Positions 1 through 6,274 are shown, counted from the first letter of the stretch. The stretch: DNA of 6,635 nucleotides from GCA-2748575 sp033722575 (GCA_033722575.1 JAWVYU010000297.1:1-6635), one strand, 5' to 3'. The notes: generated by a model from the sequence alone, not told the origin. Numbers and translations are program-made.

Positions 1-1627
1 CCCGGCTGATGGGATAAAGCTGGTTACTCTCGATGCCCCGTTCCTGCAGAAACTGCTGGAACGGTTCTGCCTCATCAGGCAGCACGTTCATCACGAAATG
101 GTTTGTGGCATTTTCCGGCAACTGTGATTGCCAGGTCACCAGCAGGTCGGTGCGGATCATAACCACCAGTGACTTGGCCATAAGCGTGGTGCCAAAGGCC
201 AGGGTCTGCCAGCGGGATTCGGCCTGGCGGCGTATCAGGTTACGCAGGCCGGCGCGCACCATGGAGGGCAGCGAACCGCTGACTTTATCCAGCAACACAA
301 ACAGCAATGAGACCAGTCCGAAACCGACTATGCCAAGGGCCGCCGCGCCCAGTATGGCGGCAACAGTAATGACCGGATCTTTGGTATAAACATAAATCAG
401 GGCCGCAATGAACAGGGTTGTCATGGAATAAATAAGCCGCGCAGCCAGGGGCAGTGGCTCCAGGTTTTTGCGCAATACCCGCAACGGCGAAACCCGGCGC
501 AGGCGGATCAGAGTGGGCAGACTGAAACCGAACAGCACCGCAAAACTCAGCAGCATGCCGCTGGCAGCAGCTTTAGGGCTGGCGGCCGGGAACGGTGCCG
601 GCAGAATATCACGGAGAATATAGGTGATCAGTTCCTGCAGCAGAAACCCGATGCCGGCACCCATCAGGCCGGCCAGCAGGGCAAGGCAGGCCAGCTGGCT
701 AAAATAGATGGCCAGCAACTGATTTTGCTTAAGGCCCATGCAGCGCAGCAGGGCACTGGAATCAAACTGGCTTTCGGCGTAATGGCGGGCGCTCATGGCA
801 ATAGCCACCGCTGCCAGCAATATGGCCACCAGCCCTGCCAGGCTCATGTACTTTTCAGCACGGATCAGTGCCGTGCTCACGGTGGGGCGCTCCCCATGAA
901 TGCCAATAATTTTCTGGCTGTTCAGCAGGCGGGGTTCCAGCCAGCGTTTGTAATTAGTGATGGCCGCTTCAGGGCCCAGGAACAGGTAACGGTAATCAAC
1001 GCGGCTGCCCGGCTGAATCACATCGGCCTTGTCCATATCCGCCAGGTTCATCAGCACCCGCGGTGCAAAGGTGTAGAAGGCACCGCCGCGGTCAGGCTCA
1101 TAGGTAATCACGCGGGTGATTTTCAGCCGGGTGCTGCCCACGGTCAGTTCGTCCCCAACCTGGCAACCCAGCGCCGACAACAGGCGCTGCTCTACCCAGA
1201 TCTCACCGGGCGGGGGTGGACTCCGGGTAATCTCGTCATCGCCAAAGGCTTCGGTGGCAGTGCGCAGATGGCCGGTCAGAGGATACTCTTGTGATACCGC
1301 TTTAACCGCGCTGAGCTGAATTTCATCGCCAAAAATAATCACGGTGGAAAACTGCACCGTGGTGGCAGTGGCGATCTCCATTTCACGGGCTTTTTCCAGC
1401 AAAGGTGCATCCACTGCCAGGGGGGATTTCACCACCAGATCACCGCCCATCAGGTGGGCGGCACGGGCAACCATGGCGTGATTCAGGCGGTCCGTAAAAA
1501 AACCGATACTCGTATGACTGATAATGGCCACCAGCAGCGCCATAAACATCACCCCCAGCGCACCGGAACGCCATTCCCGCCCCAGCAGGCGGAGCGCCAG
1601 CAGATGTAAACGGTGATTGCTGATCAT
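1..1627 (-). CDS. ybbP: YbbP-type ABC transporter permease (FtsX/MacB fold), 3' end missing
   Basis: This inner-membrane permease is the partner of the ATPase encoded just upstream. Its frame is open from the ATG at 1627 to the left edge, giving 542 residues; the family is usually about 800-850, so roughly the last third is missing. Seen in order: an N-terminal membrane segment (about 21-44); a large periplasmic region (about 45-260) that opens with LMGGDLVVKSPL; a block of three membrane segments (about 262-280, 304-330, 354-374) ending in the family-typical PLRVLR (381-386); two more hydrophobic segments (about 397-414 and 419-446); and the start of the second FtsX-like half (about 456-495), with LPENATNHFVMNV (503-515) typical of YbbP. 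The start codon overlaps the ybbA stop as ATGA, which indicates translational coupling. The family is linked by genome context to TesA and is thought to move or extract lipid-like molecules; the substrate is not visible here. Confidence 0.9.
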   Translation of the reverse strand, partial: MISNHRLHLLALRLLGREWRSGALGVMFMALLVAIISHTSIGFFTDRLNHAMVARAAHLMGGDLVVKSPLAVDAPLLEKAREMEIATATTVQFSTVIIFGDEIQLSAVKAVSQEYPLTGHLRTATEAFGDDEITRSPPPPGEIWVEQRLLSALGCQVGDELTVGSTRLKITRVITYEPDRGGAFYTFAPRVLMNLADMDKADVIQPGSRVDYRYLFLGPEAAITNYKRWLEPRLLNSQKIIGIHGERPTVSTALIRAEKYMSLAGLVAILLAAVAIAMSARHYAESQFDSSALLRCMGLKQNQLLAIYFSQLACLALLAGLMGAGIGFLLQELITYILRDILPAPFPAASPKAAASGMLLSFAVLFGFSLPTLIRLRRVSPLRVLRKNLEPLPLAARLIYSMTTLFIAALIYVYTKDPVITVAAILGAAALGIVGFGLVSLLFVLLDKVSGSLPSMVRAGLRNLIRRQAESRWQTLAFGTTLMAKSLVVMIRTDLLVTWQSQLPENATNHFVMNVLPDEAEPFQQFLQERGIESNQLYPISR

Positions 1628-2328
1628 GCGGCGTCTTCCAGTGAGCCGGCTTCCAGGTGAACGGTGCGGTCGCAGCGTTGTGCCAGCTTCTGATCGTGGG
1701 TGACCAGCACCAGGGTGGTCTGATTCTGCTCGTTCAGCTCAAACAGCAGGTTTTCAATATGGGCGCCGGTGCGCGTGTCCAGGTTACCGGTGGGTTCGTC
1801 GGCAAACAGAATATCCGGCCGGGTCACAAAGGCCCGGGCCAGGGCAACACGTTGTTGTTCGCCCCCGGACAGCTGCCTCGGGTAGTGCTGGTAACGGGCG
1901 CTCAGCCCCACGGTTTCCAGCATGGACCGGGCGCTCTGTTCAGCATCCCTGTGGCCCAGCACCTCCAGCGGCAGCATCACGTTTTCCAGGGCCGTCAGGT
2001 TCGGTAACAGCTGAAAGGCCTGAAATACAAACCCTACGTGTTGGGCCCGCACCTGAGCCCGTTCATCCTCACTCATCTCACTCAGGGTTTTGCCTTCCAG
2101 TACTACGGTCCCGGTGGACGGACTATCCAGGCCTGCCAGCAGGCCCAGCAAGGTGGATTTGCCGGAGCCCGATGTCCCCACGATTGCCAGGGATTCTCCC
2201 CGCCGGATACTGAGATTGATATTGTCCAGTATGGTCAGCTGGCTGCTGTCCAGCGATACCGTTTTACCCAGACCCTGGGCCACAATGGCGTTGGTCTCTG
2301 TTGCGCTGTGTTCAGATGATGTCGTCAT
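1624..2328 (-). CDS. ybbA: YbbA-type ABC transporter ATP-binding protein (LolD/MacB-like)
   Basis: This cytoplasmic ATPase drives the YbbP permease. It has 234 residues, close to E. coli YbbA (228). All ABC motifs are intact: Walker A GTSGSGKST (51-59), Q-loop Gln103 in FVFQAF, signature LSGGEQQ (153-159), Walker B ILFADEP (173-179) with catalytic Glu178, D-loop GNLD (181-184) and switch His211 in VTHD. The frame stays open upstream to 2619, inside tesA on the other strand, but the ATG at 2328 matches the family N-terminus, so I start there. No clear Shine-Dalgarno sits at normal distance; AGGG lies about 16 bases upstream, so initiation may be weak. The stop overlaps the ybbP start by four bases. 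The divergent arrangement with tesA is the one known in E. coli. LolD is a close relative, but the ybbP and tesA neighbours favour YbbA. Confidence 0.93.
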   Translation of the reverse strand: MTTSSEHSATETNAIVAQGLGKTVSLDSSQLTILDNINLSIRRGESLAIVGTSGSGKSTLLGLLAGLDSPSTGTVVLEGKTLSEMSEDERAQVRAQHVGFVFQAFQLLPNLTALENVMLPLEVLGHRDAEQSARSMLETVGLSARYQHYPRQLSGGEQQRVALARAFVTRPDILFADEPTGNLDTRTGAHIENLLFELNEQNQTTLVLVTHDQKLAQRCDRTVHLEAGSLEDAA

Positions 2329-2367
2329 GATATTGAATTTTCGGCCCTGAAATGTGTCCGTATGGTA

Positions 2368-2433
2368 GCAAAGCAAAGATTGGTTACACAGCCAATGTGG
2401 AGGACATGTCACACATTGTTGCATTTGCTTTGC
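2368..2433. repeat. Nested inverted repeats in the ybbA/tesA divergent promoter region
   Basis: A perfect 10-bp inverted repeat, GCAAAGCAAA (2368-2377) and TTTGCTTTGC (2424-2433), encloses two smaller ones. These are ATTGG (2379-2383) with CCAAT (2392-2396), and CAATGTG (2393-2399) with CACATTG (2412-2418). The spacer of the last pair contains the palindrome GACATGTC (2403-2410). The structure overlaps the likely tesA -35 element and lies upstream of ybbA on the other strand. It could be a set of operators for a dimeric regulator controlling both directions. If transcription toward ybbA starts to its right, it could also form an RNA hairpin in the ybbA leader. The repeats are seen directly; the regulatory role is inferred and no known regulator consensus was recognised. 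Confidence 0.5.
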
Positions 2434-2449
2434 GTTGTTCGCGTACAAT
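2419..2449 (+). promoter_or_regulatory. Putative sigma-70 promoter of tesA
   Basis: A good -10 hexamer TACAAT (2444-2449) lies about 30 bases before the tesA start. The best -35 candidate is TTGCAT (2419-2424), with a long 19-base spacer. Transcription would start near 2456 and give a leader of about 25 bases. The -35 falls inside the nested inverted-repeat structure, so a protein bound there could repress. The -10 is convincing; the -35 is less so. Confidence 0.4.
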
Positions 2450-2467
2450 ACCTGAAAAAATGTGAAA

Positions 2468-2473
2468 AAGGAG
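2468..2473 (+). promoter_or_regulatory. Ribosome binding site deciding the tesA start
   Basis: AAGGAG sits six bases before the GTG at 2480. This picks that GTG over the in-frame GTG at 2462, which lies just upstream of the site and has no comparable site of its own. Confidence 0.75.
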
Positions 2474-2479
2474 TCAACG

Positions 2480-3166
2480 GTGAAACGCGCTAAACCCGAC
2501 AAGCCCACCCTGATGGATCGCATTGTCTCATTGATTGTATTGAGTTTTGGCCTGCTCGCCCTGTCCGTCACCAGTGCCTGGGGCAACAGCAATACCCTGG
2601 TGGTGCTGGGTGACAGCATCAGTGCCGGCTATGGCATGAAAGCGGACGAAGGCTGGGTGGCCCTGTTCGAGCAGCGGCTGGCAGACAAAGGCCGCCCAAT
2701 AAATGTGGTGAATGAAAGTATCAGTGGCGAAGTTACGGCCGGGGGGCTGGCCAGACTGCCGGGAATCCTGGAGCGGCACCAGCCCCGCTGGCTGGTGATC
2801 GAGCTGGGTGGCAACGACGGTTTGCGCGGGCTGTCGCCCAAGGTAATGGTAAACAACCTGGCTCAAATGATCCGGATGGCAAAAAACGCCGGCGTGGAGG
2901 TATTCCTCTTCGGCATGAAGCTGCCACCGAACTACGGTGCGGCCTTCAACCGCCTGTTTGAGCAGGCCTATGTGGATGTGGCAAAAAATGAAGAGGTGCC
3001 GTTATTACCATTCTTTCTTGAGGGAGTGGGCGGGTTCAGCGAACTGATGCAGGACGACCGCATTCACCCCAACGAACAGGCTCAGCAACAGCTGGTGGAA
3101 AACGCCTGGACCTTCCTGAAGCCCCATCTGCTATCGGAATCCACCGCCATGAACAAAGGAACCTGA
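2480..3166 (+). CDS. tesA: TesA: periplasmic SGNH esterase, acyl-CoA thioesterase I / lysophospholipase L1
   Basis: TesA is a multifunctional esterase (thioesterase, lysophospholipase, arylesterase) of the GDSL/SGNH family. From the GTG at 2480, chosen for its AAGGAG site, it has 228 residues. The N-terminus is a signal peptide: a basic stretch (KRAKPDK), a hydrophobic core (about 15-31) and a likely cleavage after AWG (33-35), so the mature enzyme is periplasmic and about 193 residues long. The SGNH blocks are all present: GDS with nucleophile Ser46 (44-46), Gly83 in SISGEV, GGND (110-113) with Asn112, and DRIHP (193-197) supplying Asp193 and His196. This matches the Ser/Asp/His spacing in E. 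coli TesA. It is divergent from ybbAP, a conserved arrangement that suggests the esterase works with that transporter. The natural substrate cannot be told from sequence. Confidence 0.95.
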   Translation: MKRAKPDKPTLMDRIVSLIVLSFGLLALSVTSAWGNSNTLVVLGDSISAGYGMKADEGWVALFEQRLADKGRPINVVNESISGEVTAGGLARLPGILERHQPRWLVIELGGNDGLRGLSPKVMVNNLAQMIRMAKNAGVEVFLFGMKLPPNYGAAFNRLFEQAYVDVAKNEEVPLLPFFLEGVGGFSELMQDDRIHPNEQAQQQLVENAWTFLKPHLLSESTAMNKGT

Positions 3167-3181
3167 GGGTCCCTTTGTTTT
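3152..3181 (+). terminator. Rho-independent terminator of tesA, overlapping its stop codon
   Basis: AACAAAGGAACC (3152-3163) pairs with GGTCCCTTTGTT (3168-3179), with one A:C mismatch, around the loop TGAG. A short T-rich tail follows (3178-3185). The tesA TGA is the first three bases of the loop, so the last codons form the left arm. The hairpin lies in the 41-bp gap between the convergent tesA and dehydrogenase genes. It could also slow transcription from the other side, though the minus-strand T tract is poorer. Confidence 0.7.
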
Positions 3182-3207
3182 ATTTGCTTGTCACTCTGGC
3201 TGGCGTT

Positions 3208-4464
3208 TTATCCGTCGCGGGATAGCAGGTCCCGGGCAATGGCAGTGACCTGGATTTCATCAGTACCCGCATAAATCTGCAGGATTTTGGCATCGCGGCA
3301 CAGCTGTTCCACCCGATATTCGGCCATGTAACCGTTACCGCCGTGAATCTGCACCGCTTCCAGCGCCACATCCACTGCCGTCTGGGCCGCATAAAGCTTC
3401 ATCGCAGATGCCTCTGCCAGAGTGGGGGGGTTTCCGGCTGCCACGGTTTCAATGTGGCGGAACACCAGATTCTGCAGATTAAGCCGTGCCACTTCCATTT
3501 TCGCCAGCTTCAGCTGGATCAGCTGGAACTGGCCAATGGGCTGCCCGAACTGTTCACGCTCCTTCGCGTATTTCACCGACAGTTCCAGGCAGCGTTCCAC
3601 AATGCCCAGTGCCATGGCGGCTACACCGGCCCGCTCGGTGGAAAAGGTTGCCTTGGCTCCCGCCCGGGCGGAGCTGTCTTCGGTTTCGCCCAGTAACCGT
3701 TCTGGACCCACTTTGACGTCATCCAGAAAAAGCTCCCCGGTGGGTGAAGAGTGAATCCCCATTTTGCGAAAGGGCTTGCTCTGGGTCAGGCCTTTCATAC
3801 CCCTGTCCAGAATAAAGCTCAGTATTTTCCGGTCTTTGGGGGGCACTCCTGGTTCATCCAGCTTGCAGATAAAAATAATGGTGTCGGCGAAGGGCCCATT
3901 GGTAATGTAGGTTTTGTTGCCGTTCAGCAGGTAGCCGCCATCGTCGGTGCGTTTGGCAGTGGCCTTCATACCACCGAAAGCATCGGAGCCGGAGTTGGGT
4001 TCGGTAATTGCCCAGGAACCGATTTTTTCCATGGTCAGTAACGGCAGCGCCCATTCTTCTTTTTGTGCAATGGTACCCTTGGACATGATGGCACCGCCCG
4101 CCAGGCCCATGCTCACGCCCATGGCCGTTACCATACCGGGGCAGTAGCGGCATAACTCGATGATGGGAATCATGCTCATGGCCGCTTCTTCGCCTTTCAT
4201 CATCTGGCGGGTGGCATTATCGGTTTTGCTTTTGCGATCCGAGGGTTCTTCGCCCGCCAGTCTGGCCTTGTCGCGGGCCAGCTGCTTTTCGAACTGCTGC
4301 TTTGCCATCACATCAATGCCGAAGGTTTTGATCATTTTACGCAGCACCTCGTAGGGTGGCGTATCGCCATGCTCCAGCTCGTCCAGTCTGGGAGCTATTT
4401 CAGCTTCAATAAAACTGCGGACGGCACTGCGCAGCATTTGTTGCGGTTCGCTCCACTCAATCAT
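3208..4464 (-). CDS. Acyl-CoA dehydrogenase (FAD-dependent flavoenzyme)
   Basis: This enzyme oxidises an acyl-CoA thioester to the trans-2-enoyl-CoA, passing electrons to electron-transfer flavoprotein. The start ATG at 4464 has AAGGAG five bases upstream, giving 418 residues; a TTG at 4482 is rejected. The three-part fold is visible: an N-terminal helical domain (1-145), a middle beta domain with the family signature AITEPNSGSDAFG (152-164) and NGNKTYITNG (181-190), and a C-terminal helical domain with REQFGQPIGQFQ (303-314) and QIHGGNGYMAEYRVEQL (372-388). The usual catalytic Glu in YEGT is Ala399 here (YAGTDEIQ, 398-405). Glu277 in STERAG aligns with the base position used by isovaleryl- and long-chain enzymes. 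The N-terminal domain carries a charged insertion (about 55-97), making the protein longer than the usual 380. The substrate is not identifiable. The gene is convergent with tesA and probably transcribed alone. Confidence 0.92.
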   Translation of the reverse strand: MIEWSEPQQMLRSAVRSFIEAEIAPRLDELEHGDTPPYEVLRKMIKTFGIDVMAKQQFEKQLARDKARLAGEEPSDRKSKTDNATRQMMKGEEAAMSMIPIIELCRYCPGMVTAMGVSMGLAGGAIMSKGTIAQKEEWALPLLTMEKIGSWAITEPNSGSDAFGGMKATAKRTDDGGYLLNGNKTYITNGPFADTIIFICKLDEPGVPPKDRKILSFILDRGMKGLTQSKPFRKMGIHSSPTGELFLDDVKVGPERLLGETEDSSARAGAKATFSTERAGVAAMALGIVERCLELSVKYAKEREQFGQPIGQFQLIQLKLAKMEVARLNLQNLVFRHIETVAAGNPPTLAEASAMKLYAAQTAVDVALEAVQIHGGNGYMAEYRVEQLCRDAKILQIYAGTDEIQVTAIARDLLSRDG

Positions 4465-4469
4465 GGCGG

Positions 4470-4475
4470 CTCCTT
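4470..4475 (-). promoter_or_regulatory. Ribosome binding site of the acyl-CoA dehydrogenase gene
   Basis: AAGGAG on the minus strand ends five bases before the ATG at 4464. This fixes that start rather than the in-frame TTG at 4482, which lies upstream of the site. Confidence 0.7.
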
Positions 4476-4504
4476 GTAACAAGAATAAGAGTAATGAGAG
4501 TAAA

Positions 4505-4539
4505 AGTATTGAAACTAAAACCCGGTAGTCACACTGACT
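4505..4539 (-). promoter_or_regulatory. Putative promoter with overlapping palindrome, acyl-CoA dehydrogenase
   Basis: On the minus strand, GTGACT (4532-4527) and AATACT (4510-4505) lie 16 bases apart. Each matches four of six positions of the -35 and -10 consensus and would give a leader of about 35 bases. The -35 is half of a perfect 13-bp inverted repeat, AGTCA-CAC-TGACT (4527-4539), which could be an operator. The rest of the 135-bp gap (4465-4599) holds only the ribosome binding site and A/T-rich sequence. Both promoter and operator are inferences. Confidence 0.3.
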
Positions 4540-4599
4540 CTAAAGCAAAAAGCAGCGTGGCTTAATGACCAAATCGATCGTTTGCAAGGTGAATTTCAG

Positions 4600-6042
4600 T
4601 CAGGAGGCTGGCAGCTGCTTTTCAACGGCTTCCGCCAGCTGCTGGTAGCGGTACAGGCTTTTCTTGTCGTTTTTTTCCTGATAGTAACGCATGAAAGTAC
4701 GGATGGCCTTCAGCAGACGGGGATCATTCACTTTGTCATTGAGCAGGGAACGCAACAGCTGCTCCGCAGTGGTCATGGTATCCCCCTGAATCAGATAGAT
4801 AATCAGCTTCAGGCGAATGTCCGTACTCAGGGTGTTGTCCGGGTAGCGGTTCATAAAATCCAGCATCAGTGCTTCCACCACTTTTTCCCGACGGGGCAGG
4901 TGGCTGTATTTGTCCAGCAACCGCTCCAGCAGACGCTGGGTTTTGGCAGGATCGCCGTGGAGTTTGCTGATATGGTAATGCTGGGTAATCAGCGGAATAT
5001 CCTCGGGATATTTCTGCAGTAATTCAGTCACGGTTTTGTGGGCGGAATCAAAACTGAACTGGCCGATCTGATTCATCAGTCGGTTCAGATCCTTGCGATA
5101 ATCCTCATCTTCATCCACCGTTTCGTAATACTCTTCCTCAACCTGCAGGGCCCACTTGCGGGTGGCCGCCAGCAACCCGGCACCGGCAACCAGGCCGCCG
5201 GCGTGGGCCCAGTAAGCAATATAGGATTCTGTGTTGAACACCTCCTGCAGCACTTCAATCACCAGCCATACCGGCAGCACCGCCAGGGCGGGCAGGGTGA
5301 TAAAGCCAAAATAAAAAATCACAAAATAGAAAAAACGGATTTTCCGCAGACCGTAAATTACCGCATACATGCCCATGAGCGCAGACACGGAACCGGAAGC
5401 GCCCACCAGCGGTACATAGCTTCCCGAGGCCACCACACTGTAAAACAGGCCCGCCAGAATGCCGCATACCAGATAGCCAATAGCAAAAAAGAACGAGCCA
5501 ATGGCGGCTTCCACGCCCATACCCACAATAATGAGAAACAGCATATTGCTCAGCAGATGCCAGACATCGGCGTGCAGAAACTGGTAAGTAACGTAGGTAA
5601 TGCCGCGGTCGTTGGCGGGAATCAGCCCCAGTTTTACGGCGCTGATCTGTTGTATCTGTTGTTCAATGGCAGCGCGATCCTGTTGCCACTGACTGAATAC
5701 ATCCTCTCCCCAGAAGTCCATGGTGGTTTTTTCAAGAAACGCGGAAAAGGAGCGATCCAGCAGCAGGTGTGCATATACCAGTTCGCGTTCGTTGGCTTGC
5801 CAGGCTGCTTCAAGGCGGGTAGCCAGCTTGCTTTGCCGGGACTGGTGCAGGTGGCTGATATACACCGGAAACTCGATAGCGGGCAGGGAACTTTGCTGGT
5901 AACGCGCCATGGCCTGTGCCAGCTTTTCATCGTCTCCCGTTTGCCACAGTCCATAAACCAGACAATTCAATATCACCAGCGCAGCAGTGACGACGGGGGC
6001 CCTTGACCAGTCCAGACCTTTTTCAACAGGAACTATGAGCAT
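4600..6042 (-). CDS. Rhomboid-family intramembrane serine protease with large L1 loop and soluble C-terminal domain
   Basis: This protein cleaves membrane proteins within or beside their transmembrane segments. From the ATG at 6042 it has 480 residues; the frame is open for 34 more codons upstream, but MLIVPVEKG is a typical rhomboid N-terminus and a GGA lies eight bases before it. Six membrane segments are visible: about 16-33, 160-178, 181-203, 211-230, 237-264 and 276-293. The active site is complete: HLLSN (His162, Asn166), GASGS with nucleophile Ser216 (214-218), and His280 in AHAGG. Two features are unusual. The loop between segments 1 and 2 is about 120 residues, charged and apparently helical. 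After segment 6 come an acidic linker (302-315) and about 165 helical residues resembling TPR-like repeats. With the usual topology the first is periplasmic and the second cytoplasmic. Substrates are unknown. Confidence 0.9.
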   Translation of the reverse strand: MLIVPVEKGLDWSRAPVVTAALVILNCLVYGLWQTGDDEKLAQAMARYQQSSLPAIEFPVYISHLHQSRQSKLATRLEAAWQANERELVYAHLLLDRSFSAFLEKTTMDFWGEDVFSQWQQDRAAIEQQIQQISAVKLGLIPANDRGITYVTYQFLHADVWHLLSNMLFLIIVGMGVEAAIGSFFFAIGYLVCGILAGLFYSVVASGSYVPLVGASGSVSALMGMYAVIYGLRKIRFFYFVIFYFGFITLPALAVLPVWLVIEVLQEVFNTESYIAYWAHAGGLVAGAGLLAATRKWALQVEEEYYETVDEDEDYRKDLNRLMNQIGQFSFDSAHKTVTELLQKYPEDIPLITQHYHISKLHGDPAKTQRLLERLLDKYSHLPRREKVVEALMLDFMNRYPDNTLSTDIRLKLIIYLIQGDTMTTAEQLLRSLLNDKVNDPRLLKAIRTFMRYYQEKNDKKSLYRYQQLAEAVEKQLPAS

Positions 6043-6144
6043 GAAGACATTCCGGGTTAATACCTTATTAAGTAAAGCAAAATACTGACGGGTTATTGGG
6101 AAAAAGGACGATTTTTTGGCGAGTTTTGGACGAAATTGGCCCAA

Positions 6145-6179
6145 AGCGAATATGACCGGCAGGTCACAGAGCGAATTTG
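6145..6179. repeat. Short direct repeat flanking a palindrome, rhomboid/ihfB intergenic region
   Basis: AGCGAATATG (6145-6154) and AGCGAATTTG (6170-6179) match at 9 of 10 bases and are 25 bp apart. Between them lies the inverted repeat TGACC-GGCA-GGTCA (6153-6166). The block sits in the 268-bp divergent region (6043-6310) about 100-135 bp upstream of the rhomboid start. It could be a regulator binding site serving one or both genes. No known consensus was recognised, and short matches like these can arise by chance. Confidence 0.4.
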
Positions 6180-6210
6180 TCTATCAGGTGAACAGTTTTG
6201 CAGAGATAAT

Positions 6211-6238
6211 TTGCTATATTTTAAAGCTAGGTTATCTT
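6211..6238 (+). promoter_or_regulatory. Putative promoter of ihfB
   Basis: TTGCTA (6211-6216) and TATCTT (6233-6238), 16 bases apart, make a moderate sigma-70 match in a markedly A/T-rich stretch. GATAAT (6205-6210) and TATATT (6215-6220) are better -10 hexamers but lack a -35 at proper spacing, so the exact element is uncertain. A promoter somewhere in 6175-6240 is likely, because ihfB has no upstream gene on its strand in this window. Confidence 0.35.
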
Positions 6239-6256
6239 AATAAATACAGTATTCTC

Positions 6257-6274
6257 AATCAGTTAACGCTGATT
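6257..6274 (+). repeat. Perfect inverted repeat in the ihfB leader
   Basis: AATCAG (6257-6262) and CTGATT (6269-6274) form a perfect 6-bp inverted repeat around TTAACG, 36 bases before the ihfB start codon. It could be an operator or a small hairpin in the mRNA leader. It lacks a following T-run, so it is not a terminator. I tested it against the IHF site consensus (WATCAANNNNTTR) and it does not fit. Confidence 0.35.

Noticed and set aside
33..389. Open frame of 118 codons on the plus strand at the left edge
   Set aside because: It is a shadow of the permease second half, which reads without stops on the minus strand.
725..1294. Open frame of 189 codons on the plus strand
   Set aside because: It is antisense to the ybbP-type permease, with no recognisable motif; the minus-strand frame has clear family features.
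2462..2479. Earlier GTG start for tesA
   Set aside because: The AAGGAG site lies downstream of this GTG and at correct spacing for the GTG at 2480.
2329..2619. N-terminal extension of the ybbA frame by 97 codons
   Set aside because: It overlaps the tesA start on the other strand, crosses the promoter region and has no similarity to ABC proteins; the ATG at 2328 fits the family.
4547..4563. Possible terminator after the rhomboid gene (minus strand AAGC-CACGCT-GCTT then T-rich)
   Set aside because: The stem is only four base pairs; the T-run is suggestive but the hairpin is too weak to call.
5038..6006. Open frame of 322 codons on the plus strand, opposite the rhomboid gene
   Set aside because: It lies wholly within the rhomboid gene on the other strand and reads as a histidine- and glutamine-rich product with no domain. 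The rhomboid frame has a full active site and membrane pattern.
6043..6144. Promoter for the rhomboid gene on the minus strand
   Set aside because: The region is A/T-rich and a promoter must be near, but I could not find a -35/-10 pair at proper spacing to name.
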